Assembly (NCBI GenBank): GCA_947448975.1
Contig: CANFPR010000045.1
Coordinates: 1-7,252, forward strand
Reading direction: 5' to 3'
Length of the DNA: 7,252 nucleotides
Source: Micrococcales bacterium
GTDB taxonomy: Bacteria; Actinomycetota; Actinomycetes; Actinomycetales; Microbacteriaceae
Shown here in pieces: positions 1 through 7,252 of the stretch. A model generated the notes under the pieces. That model worked only from the letters and a program-made list of their open reading frames with translations. It made no database searches and was not told the DNA's origin. The translations under genes and the position numbers were made by a program. How positions within the stretch are numbered: the first letter of the stretch is position 1; the number at the start of each line of letters is the position of its first letter.

Positions 1-963
1 GCCAACGTTCTCGGCATTCCTTATTACGTCTGGGATTTCTCGGAGCGCTTCAAGCTCGACGTGGTCGACGACTTCATCGCCGAATATCAGGCTGGCCGCA
101 CACCAAACCCCTGCATGCGCTGCAATGAGCGCATCAAATTTGCAGCTCTGCTCGAGAAGGCATTGGCTCTAGGTTTCGATGCCGTAGCCACTGGCCACTA
201 CGCGTCGCTTCTCACCGGTGCCGATGGCGCCTTAGAGCTGCACCGCAGCCCCGCAATGGCAAAAGACCAGTCTTACGTTCTAGGTGTGCTTACCGCCGAG
301 CAACTTGCTCACTCCATGTTTCCGCTGGGTCAAGCCGCATCCAAGGCCGACATCCGTGCCGAGGCGGAGCGTCGTGGACTTGCCGTTGCGCAAAAGCCAG
401 ACTCCTACGACATCTGCTTCATTCCCGAGGGAGACACCCAAGATTGGCTCGCCGACAAACTCGGCAGTGAAACCGGTGAAATTGTCGACCGCGATGGCAA
501 AGTTCTCGGCACTCACGCCGGCGCACACGGATACACGGTCGGCCAGCGTAAGGGCTTAAACATTGGTCGCCCTGCCGCCGATGGTCGCCCAAGGTTTGTG
601 CTCGAAATTCGCCCAAAGACCAACACGGTAGTGGTCGGACCGCAGGAAGCCCTTGCCATCAAGGAATTGGCGGGTAACCGTTACACCTGGTGTGGCAGTG
701 CTCCAGCCGACGCATCGGTTTGGTTTAGTGCACACGTGCAGGTTCGTGCGCACGGCGAGCAGGTTTCTTGCGAGGCGGCCGTGGTTAGCGACGAGCTTGT
801 GATTCGACTCAACGAACCACTCGTTGGGGTTTCTCCGGGGCAGACTGCGGTTCTTTACGTGGGTACACGAGTACTTGGGCAAACCACTATCGATCGCACG
901 GTGAGCGCCGACGTGGCCGAAACTGTGGATAGCCTCGGTCAACATGTCGCAAGCGCTCAATAG
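1..963 (+). CDS. mnmA: tRNA-specific 2-thiouridylase MnmA, 5' end cut by the window
   Basis: Cytoplasmic enzyme that thiolates U34 at position 2 in the anticodon of tRNA-Lys, -Glu and -Gln, using ATP to adenylate the base and sulfur relayed by a desulfurase. The frame is open from base 1 and ends at TAG 961-963, giving 320 visible residues. By family length (about 360-380) roughly 60 N-terminal residues are missing, including the PP-loop ATP motif (SGGVDSS). Visible motifs, numbered in the window translation: [10 protein letters not shown], whose second Cys (residue 41, bases 121-123) matches catalytic Cys102 of E. coli; TGHYA at 64-68; AKDQSY at 87-92; [12 protein letters not shown], whose Cys 139 (415-417) matches persulfide-forming Cys199; and GQRKGLNIG at 181-189. 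Both catalytic cysteines are therefore present and nothing looks degraded. ligA starts 9 nt after the stop, so the two genes are probably co-transcribed. The identification is secure; the true start lies outside the window. Confidence 0.96.
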   Translation, partial: ANVLGIPYYVWDFSERFKLDVVDDFIAEYQAGRTPNPCMRCNERIKFAALLEKALALGFDAVATGHYASLLTGADGALELHRSPAMAKDQSYVLGVLTAEQLAHSMFPLGQAASKADIRAEAERRGLAVAQKPDSYDICFIPEGDTQDWLADKLGSETGEIVDRDGKVLGTHAGAHGYTVGQRKGLNIGRPAADGRPRFVLEIRPKTNTVVVGPQEALAIKELAGNRYTWCGSAPADASVWFSAHVQVRAHGEQVSCEAAVVSDELVIRLNEPLVGVSPGQTAVLYVGTRVLGQTTIDRTVSADVAETVDSLGQHVASAQ

Positions 964-969
964 GCTTAA

Positions 970-3097
<2,128 letters not shown>

Positions 3098-3107
<10 letters not shown>

Positions 3108-4141
3108 TCGGCGGTGTTCTCTGCCTCGGCAACCATTGCCTCGGTAGACATCAAATTACGCAACTGCGACAAGAACTCTTCAATCTCGATACGTTCGGCA
3201 CGCATCTTCGACAAGCGCTCCTCAGAATCCTTGATTGCGTTGTTGGCCAAGCCTTCGGCCTTACGAGTTAGATCCTCAGCGCGACGGCGAGTCAGGTTGA
3301 GCAGACTGGTTGCCTTGCGCTGTGCCTCCTCGGCACTGTTCAAGGAGTGCTGGTTAGCCTCACGCGAAATGCGCTCAGCCTCGGCAACCAATTCGGCGGC
3401 ATTAGCAGCCGAAGCAGCAAAGTTTGCGTTCGCCTCATCGGTGATCTGTTGAGCTTGAGCCACGGCGTTCTGATACATGTGCAGGGCTTCTTGCTCAGAG
3501 TCGTCGCGCTTTGTCTTTAGCTCGGCTTCAAGCTCAACGCGTGCCTGCGCTGTGCGTTGGGCGAGTTCGGTGGCAATGGCTCGAGCTTCTTCGGTTTCGC
3601 GGTGAACCGACGCACGAAGCTCGGCGGCGTAACGCTCACCCTCCGACTTGATGGCGGCAGCTTCACGTTGAGCGGTGCCAACCTTCTCGGCAGCTTCAAC
3701 TTCTTTTGCTTTCGTAGCCTGAACCTTTTCGGCAATCAGTCGCTCGGCTTCAACCTTGGCCTCGTTTAGTTTTGCCTCAGCTTCGCCAAGAACTACTTCA
3801 GCGCGCTGCTGTGCCTTGCGAAGCAACTGCTCGCTTTCGGCTTTGGCTGTGTCGCGAATGCGGATTGCGTCTTGGCCGGCATCTGAAACGAGCTTCTTAG
3901 CTTGTTCTTCGGCGAGGCGAAGGGTCTGTTCAAATTGAGCGCCGAGTTCGGCGTAGCCTGGCGCGTTGTCTTTCTTCTTGCGAAGAGCGGTCACTTCAGA
4001 GCGAAGTTGGTCAAGTTCGTTAGATGCGTTGAAGTTGTATTCGCGCACGTGCTCAAGTTCGGCACGCAGCTCTTCGATAACGCGGTCTACTTGATCTTTC
4101 TTGTAGCCGCGCATTTCGGTTGAGAACTCTTCAATGTCCAT
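3098..4141 (-). CDS. FilP/AbpS-like coiled-coil cytoskeletal protein with DivIVA-type N-terminus
   Basis: A 347-residue protein that should be almost entirely alpha-helical. Residues 5-24 (EEFSTEMRGYKKDQVDRVIE) resemble the DivIVA-type motif, with RGY followed by a QVD helix. A short coil (about 21-57) and a break at the only proline (P61) lead to PGYAELGAQFEQTLRLAEEQAK (61-82). From memory this matches the PSYAGLGARVEKILRLAEEEAK stretch of Streptomyces FilP. From 62 to the end there is no proline, and the whole protein lacks Cys and Trp. An Ala/Glu/Lys/Arg-rich coil runs to about 330, with a short acidic tail. No signal peptide or membrane segment is visible, so it is cytoplasmic. FilP forms filaments that work with DivIVA at growing poles; a polar-growth or shape role here is inference. 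The ATG at 4139-4141 is supported by AAGGAT seven bases upstream. It is monocistronic as seen, divergent from gatC and convergent with ligA. Databases may call such proteins 'cellulose-binding', which I would not adopt. Confidence 0.85.
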
Positions 4142-4145
4142 GGTT

Positions 4146-4151
4146 ATCCTT
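4146..4151 (-). promoter_or_regulatory. Ribosome binding site of the FilP-like gene
   Basis: On the minus strand AAGGAT lies just upstream of the ATG (AAGGATAACC then ATG), a good match to the anti-SD with a normal gap. It supports the start at 4141 over the internal Met at residue 10. Confidence 0.7.
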
Positions 4152-4170
4152 GCATCGCTTGAAGCCGACC

Positions 4171-4199
4171 CAAAATTCCAGTCAAAACTTCCAAGTTTT
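4171..4199. repeat. Tandem near-repeat and 7-bp dyad in the leader of the FilP-like gene
   Basis: Two adjacent near copies are seen: CAAAATTCCAGT (4171-4182) and CAAAACTTCCAAGT (4183-4196), differing by two inserted bases. The second copy also forms the left part of a perfect inverted repeat, AAAACTT-CC-AAGTTTT (4184-4199). A 2-nt loop is too tight for the full RNA hairpin, so a protein-binding dyad is more plausible. It sits just downstream of the candidate -10 at 4201-4206 and would cover the start point, a usual place for an operator. It is A+T-rich against a G+C-richer background. No regulator is identified. Confidence 0.5.
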
Positions 4200-4200
4200 C

Positions 4201-4230
4201 ATTCTAGCCCCGAAAGAGTCAGGCTCTCAG
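4201..4230 (-). promoter_or_regulatory. Candidate promoter of the FilP-like gene
   Basis: Read on the minus strand, TAGAAT (4201-4206) is an excellent -10 for the main sigma factor. An imperfect -35, CTGAGA (4225-4230, 4 of 6 matches to TTGACA), lies 18 bp upstream. Transcription would start near 4194-4195, giving a leader of about 53 nt that includes the dyad and repeats. The -10 is the stronger part of the evidence. Confidence 0.45.
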
Positions 4231-4246
4231 GGCGAATATCGTTGGG

Positions 4247-4252
4247 TAGACT
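4247..4252 (+). promoter_or_regulatory. Candidate -10 element of the gatCAB promoter
   Basis: TAGACT fits the actinobacterial TANNNT -10 pattern and would start transcription near 4259, leaving a leader of about 30 nt before gatC. The -35 is poor: a 16-18 bp spacer falls in 4223-4230, which also holds the proposed -35 of the opposite promoter. The divergent arrangement requires a gatC promoter somewhere in this 147-bp gap, but this exact site is tentative. Confidence 0.35.
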
Positions 4253-4267
4253 TGACCTAAACCCCAA

Positions 4268-4282
4268 CCGCTGAGCGGAAAG
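4268..4282 (+). promoter_or_regulatory. gatC ribosome binding site with a small overlapping hairpin
   Basis: GGAAAG (4277-4282) lies 6 nt before the gatC ATG and is the likely SD. CCGC-TGA-GCGG (4268-4278) can form a 4-bp G+C stem whose 3' arm takes the first two G bases of that SD, so the fold could lower ribosome access. The stem is short and may have no effect. Confidence 0.5.
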
Positions 4283-4288
4283 ACATCT

Positions 4289-4585
4289 ATGTCAGAACTG
4301 ACTCCAGACCTAGTGCGTCACCTCGCGAGCCTCGCTCGAATTCAGGTAACCGACGCAGAGGTCGAAACCCTCACCGAACAGCTCGCAGTAATCGTCGACG
4401 CTGTAGCCACAATCAACAAAGCGGTAGACGCCAGCGTGCCTGCCACCAGCCACCCGATTGCAATGTCTAACGTGTTTCGCGAAGACATTGTTGAACCGTC
4501 ACTCAGCCAACAGTCAGCACTCTCGGGTGCCGCCGACTCCGACCAGGGCCGCTTTCGTGTAGCCGCGATCTTGGATGAGGAGTAA
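4289..4585 (+). CDS. gatC: Asp-tRNA(Asn)/Glu-tRNA(Gln) amidotransferase subunit C
   Basis: Small scaffold subunit of GatCAB; in known structures it wraps around the GatA-GatB interface and stabilises the complex rather than catalysing. The 98 residues match the usual length (about 95-100). The N-terminal [19 protein letters not shown] (9-27) is the typical GatC helical start, and the C-terminal part has the expected [11 protein letters not shown] segment and an FRV-x-x-IL-DEE ending. The usual Pro after F-x-V is Ala here, a minor change. The ATG at 4289 has SD GGAAAG 6 nt upstream. The first gene of gatCAB, it ends 4 nt before the preferred gatA start, and its last codons contain the gatA SD, so translation of the two is probably coupled. 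Confidence 0.95.
   Translation: MSELTPDLVRHLASLARIQVTDAEVETLTEQLAVIVDAVATINKAVDASVPATSHPIAMSNVFREDIVEPSLSQQSALSGAADSDQGRFRVAAILDEE
4577..4582 (+). promoter_or_regulatory. Strong SD inside the gatC 3' end that sets the gatA start
   Basis: GAGGAG lies within the last gatC codons, with 7 nt to the ATG at 4590. This favours 4590 over the in-frame ATG at 4575, which would add MRSKR, overlap gatC by 11 nt and lack its own clear SD. Confidence 0.75.
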
Positions 4586-4589
4586 ACGC

Positions 4590-6095
4590 ATGTCAGATCT
4601 CATCAAGCACAATGCATCCGAGCTCGTCGAAATGCTCGCGAGCAAGCAGGTGTCTTCGGTAGAAGTCACTCAGGCCCACCTCGACCGCATTGCCGAAGTA
4701 AACCCAACCATCAACTCGTTTTTGCATGTAACCGGCGAGGAGGCACTAAAAGTTGCCTCGGATGTCGACAAGCGCCGTGCCGCAGGCGAACAACTTCCGC
4801 TGCTCGCCGGCCTACCGATTGCCGTCAAAGACAACCTCACGACCACCGATGCGCCAACCACCGCGGGTTCGAAGATTCTCGAAGGCTGGATTCCTCAGTA
4901 CGACGCAACCGTTGTTAAGTTGCTTCGCGCTCAGGGTATGCCCATTCTCGGCAAGACCAACCTCGACGAATTCGCTATGGGTTCGTCAACCGAATTCTCG
5001 GCTTACGGGCCAAGCCGCAACCCTTGGGACATCGAGCGCATTCCAGGCGGCTCGGGCGGTGGCTCATCCTCGGCTGTTGCATCATTCAGCGCCCCGCTCG
5101 CCATTGGTAGCGACACCGGCGGTTCGATTCGTTTTCCGGCTGCGGTTACAGGCACGGTCGGTACAAAGCCAACCTACGGTGGGGTTTCGCGCTACGGCCT
5201 GATTGCCCTGGCCTCATCGCTAGATCAAATTGGCCCAGTGAGCCGAAGCGTGCTCGACGCGGCTCTTCTGCAAGACGTCATTTCGGGTCACGACCCACAC
5301 GACAGCACCTCGCTACCCGAATCACTCGGTTCGATGGCTGACGCTGCCCGCAACCCTTCGGTTAAGGGCAAGCGCATCGGTGTTATCAAGCAGCTAACCG
5401 GTGCTGGTTTTCAGCCCGGTGTGCAGGCTCGCTTCGATGAGAGCCTCGAGCTTTTGGCAAAAGCGGGAGCAGAGATCGTTGAGGTCGACTGCCCATCTTT
5501 CGAATACGCGATTGCCGCCTACTACCTGATTCTTCCTGCCGAAGCTTCGAGCAACCTTGCCAAGTTCGACAGCGTTCGATTCGGTCTGCGCGTAACCCCA
5601 GATGGCAACCCCACCATCGAGCGAGTCATGGCAGCCACCCGCGAGGCAGGCTTTGGCCCAGAGGTTAAGCGCCGCATCATCCTCGGAACCTACGCGCTCT
5701 CGAGCGGTTACTACGACGCCTACTACGGTTCGGCTCAAAAGGTTCGCACACTCATTCAGCGCGACCTAGCCAAGGCGTTTGAAGTTGCCGACGTGCTGGT
5801 TTCACCAACCGCACCAACCACCGCGTTCAAGTTTGGCGAGAAGATCGACGACCCACTGGCCATGTACCTAAACGACATCGCCACGATTCCAGCAAACCTT
5901 GCCGGAATTCCAGGCATGGCTATTCCAAACGGTCTTGCCGACGAAGACGGCCTACCGAGCGGCATTCAGCTGCTCGCTCCAGCCCGCGCCGATGCTCGCC
6001 TCTACGAGGTTGGCGCAGCGCTCGAGTCTCTTCACGAAAATGTGTGGGGTAAGCGCATGATGCAGTTCGCTCCTGAGCTAAAGGTTGGTGCATAA
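4590..6095 (+). CDS. gatA: Asp-tRNA(Asn)/Glu-tRNA(Gln) amidotransferase subunit A (amidase)
   Basis: Glutaminase subunit of GatCAB. It hydrolyses glutamine and sends ammonia through a tunnel to GatB, which amidates Glu-tRNAGln (and Asp-tRNAAsn where that pathway is used). The 501 residues fit the family (about 480-505). The amidase-signature triad is intact: Lys80 in GLPIAVKDN, cis-Ser155 in PGGSGGGSS and nucleophile Ser179 in [12 protein letters not shown]; Lys79, Ser154 and Ser178 of S. aureus GatA are the equivalents. The Ser after the cis-Ser is Gly here, which I recall as common in actinobacterial GatA. Further family motifs are [14 protein letters not shown] (120-133) and [14 protein letters not shown]. 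The start at 4590 ([12 protein letters not shown]) is chosen for its SD; a 506-residue version from 4575 is possible but less likely. gatB begins 2 nt after the TAA. Confidence 0.97.
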   Translation: MSDLIKHNASELVEMLASKQVSSVEVTQAHLDRIAEVNPTINSFLHVTGEEALKVASDVDKRRAAGEQLPLLAGLPIAVKDNLTTTDAPTTAGSKILEGWIPQYDATVVKLLRAQGMPILGKTNLDEFAMGSSTEFSAYGPSRNPWDIERIPGGSGGGSSSAVASFSAPLAIGSDTGGSIRFPAAVTGTVGTKPTYGGVSRYGLIALASSLDQIGPVSRSVLDAALLQDVISGHDPHDSTSLPESLGSMADAARNPSVKGKRIGVIKQLTGAGFQPGVQARFDESLELLAKAGAEIVEVDCPSFEYAIAAYYLILPAEASSNLAKFDSVRFGLRVTPDGNPTIERVMAATREAGFGPEVKRRIILGTYALSSGYYDAYYGSAQKVRTLIQRDLAKAFEVADVLVSPTAPTTAFKFGEKIDDPLAMYLNDIATIPANLAGIPGMAIPNGLADEDGLPSGIQLLAPARADARLYEVGAALESLHENVWGKRMMQFAPELKVGA

Positions 6096-6097
6096 GC

Positions 6098-7252
6098 ATG
6101 GCTAAAGCCGAACTAATGAACTACGAGCAAGCGCTCGAGCAGTTCGAAGTTGTCATCGGTCTCGAAGTTCACGTCGAGCTAAACACCAACACCAAGATGT
6201 TCTGCGGTTGCCGCAACGACTTTGGCGATGAGCCAAACACGAACGTCTGCCCGATCTGCATCGGTCTGCCCGGTTCGCTCCCTGCAGTAAACCGCAAGGC
6301 TGTTGAGTCGTCGATTGCCATCGGTTTGGCGCTCGGCTGCTCGATTGCTCCTACCGGTCGCTTCTCGCGCAAGAACTACTTCTACCCAGACTTGGCCAAG
6401 AACTTTCAGACCTCGCAGTACGACGAGCCGATTGCCTTCGAAGGCACAATCGACATCGAAGTACCGAGCGGAAATGTTTTCACCGTCGCCATTGAGCGTG
6501 CTCACATGGAAGAAGACGCCGGTAAGTTGACCCACATCGGTGGCAACACGGGGCGCATCCACGGTGCCGAGTATTCGCTAGTCGACTACAACCGCGCTGG
6601 CGTACCACTCGTAGAAATTGTCACCAAGCCAATCATTGGCGCAAAAGACGAGGCACCCGAGTTGGCTGCGGCTTATGTGCGCAGCATCCGTGAAATTGTC
6701 AAGGCACTTGGCGTATCTGAGGCTCGTATGGAGCGAGGCAACGTGCGCTGCGACGCTAACGTTTCGCTTCGACGCCACGGTGCTGAGAAGCTGGGCACTC
6801 GCACCGAGACCAAGAACGTCAACTCGCTTCGTTCTATCGAGCGTGCGGTTCGCTACGAAATTCAGCGCCAGGCCCACATTTTGGCTGCCGGGGGCTCGAT
6901 TACTCAAGAGACCCGTCACTGGCACGAAGACCGCGGCATGACTAGCGCAGGTCGCCCTAAGTCTGACGCCGACGACTACCGCTACTTTCCAGAGCCAGAC
7001 CTCGTGCCGGTGCAGCCATCGGTCGAGCTCATCGAGCAGATTCGCGCATCGTTGCCCGAAAACCCGTCAGATCGCCGCAAGCGCCTGCAGGCCGAGTGGG
7101 CTTTTGCCGATCTCGAGTTCCGTGACGTTGTTAACGCGGGTCTTCTCGACCAGATTGAAGAGACGGTTCTAGCGGGCGCTAAGCCTCAGGCCGCTCGCAA
7201 GTGGTGGACGGGCGAAGTTGCACGCCTAGCCAACGCAGACGACAAGGATGTA
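6098..7252 (+). CDS. gatB: Asp-tRNA(Asn)/Glu-tRNA(Gln) amidotransferase subunit B, 3' end cut by the window
   Basis: The GatCAB subunit that binds mischarged tRNA, activates the acyl carboxylate with ATP and adds ammonia from GatA. 385 residues are visible of about 500, still in frame at base 7252. Motifs: GLEVHVEL (21-28) with the Glu/His pair near the metal site; a zinc-binding set C36-x-C38 and C51-P-I-C54 leading into [25 protein letters not shown] (90-109), where the usual Pro of DLPKN or DMPKN is Ala; AHMEEDAGK (135-143); and [13 protein letters not shown]. The cut falls in the helical domain, so the C-terminal YqeY-like tRNA-binding tail is outside. The start lies 2 nt after gatA and lacks a strong SD (AAAGG at 6080-6084 is 13 nt away), so re-initiation after gatA is likely. 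A start at Met7 (6116) is possible but would lose the ELMNY segment I recall as common in the family. Confidence 0.97.
   Translation, partial: MAKAELMNYEQALEQFEVVIGLEVHVELNTNTKMFCGCRNDFGDEPNTNVCPICIGLPGSLPAVNRKAVESSIAIGLALGCSIAPTGRFSRKNYFYPDLAKNFQTSQYDEPIAFEGTIDIEVPSGNVFTVAIERAHMEEDAGKLTHIGGNTGRIHGAEYSLVDYNRAGVPLVEIVTKPIIGAKDEAPELAAAYVRSIREIVKALGVSEARMERGNVRCDANVSLRRHGAEKLGTRTETKNVNSLRSIERAVRYEIQRQAHILAAGGSITQETRHWHEDRGMTSAGRPKSDADDYRYFPEPDLVPVQPSVELIEQIRASLPENPSDRRKRLQAEWAFADLEFRDVVNAGLLDQIEETVLAGAKPQAARKWWTGEVARLANADDKDV

Noticed and set aside
556..960. 134-codon minus-strand open frame opposite mnmA
   Set aside because: It lies wholly within the well-supported mnmA frame, has no recognisable family features, and fits a shadow of plus-strand codon use.
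4184..4199. Reading the AAAACTT/AAGTTTT dyad as an intrinsic terminator
   Set aside because: The full pairing leaves a 2-nt loop, the stem is A+T-rich, and it lies between divergent gene starts where no transcript should end.
5394..5738. 114-codon minus-strand open frame inside gatA
   Set aside because: It is antisense to conserved GatA sequence with no domain signature; long antisense frames are expected at this G+C.
6179..6562. 127-codon minus-strand open frame opposite gatB
   Set aside because: The gatB frame carries intact zinc and active-site motifs across this region, so the antisense frame is a shadow.

Overview
The window is chromosomal housekeeping DNA. It most likely comes from an actinobacterium of the order Micrococcales, probably Microbacteriaceae. 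The evidence is a moderately high G+C (mid-50s percent by eye), the MnmA motif [10 protein letters not shown], and an NAD-dependent DNA ligase whose sequence between zinc finger and HhH domain resembles Microbacteriaceae ligases as I remember them. A FilP/AbpS-like coiled-coil gene and GatCAB as the tRNA amidotransferase point the same way. A small-genome freshwater (Luna-type) member would fit the G+C, but I cannot prove genus.

Layout: (1) 1-3093, plus strand: the 3' part of mnmA (tRNA 2-thiouridylase) followed 9 nt later by complete ligA (DNA ligase), very likely one transcript. (2) 3098-4141, minus strand: a 347-residue, almost proline-free coiled-coil protein with a DivIVA-type N-terminal motif, best matched to FilP/AbpS cytoskeletal proteins. 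It converges on ligA with only 4 nt between the stop codons, and a pair of small hairpins covers that junction. (3) 4142-4288: a 147-bp divergent intergenic region with candidate back-to-back promoters, a 7+7 bp dyad and a tandem near-repeat just downstream of the -10 of the coiled-coil gene. (4) 4289-7252, plus strand: gatC-gatA-gatB, tightly packed, with gatB cut off by the window end.

Functionally, mnmA and gatCAB both serve tRNA: thiolation of the wobble uridine in Lys/Glu/Gln tRNAs, and conversion of Glu-tRNAGln (and possibly Asp-tRNAAsn) to the correctly charged form. ligA seals nicks in replication and repair, and the coiled-coil protein probably supports polar growth or cell shape. 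I see no mobile element, CRISPR array, tRNA/rRNA gene, phage gene, frameshift or sign of recent transfer. I did not find a new multi-gene system. The points most worth a second look are the FilP-like protein and the repeats in its leader, the overlapping divergent promoters and the hairpin at the convergent stops.
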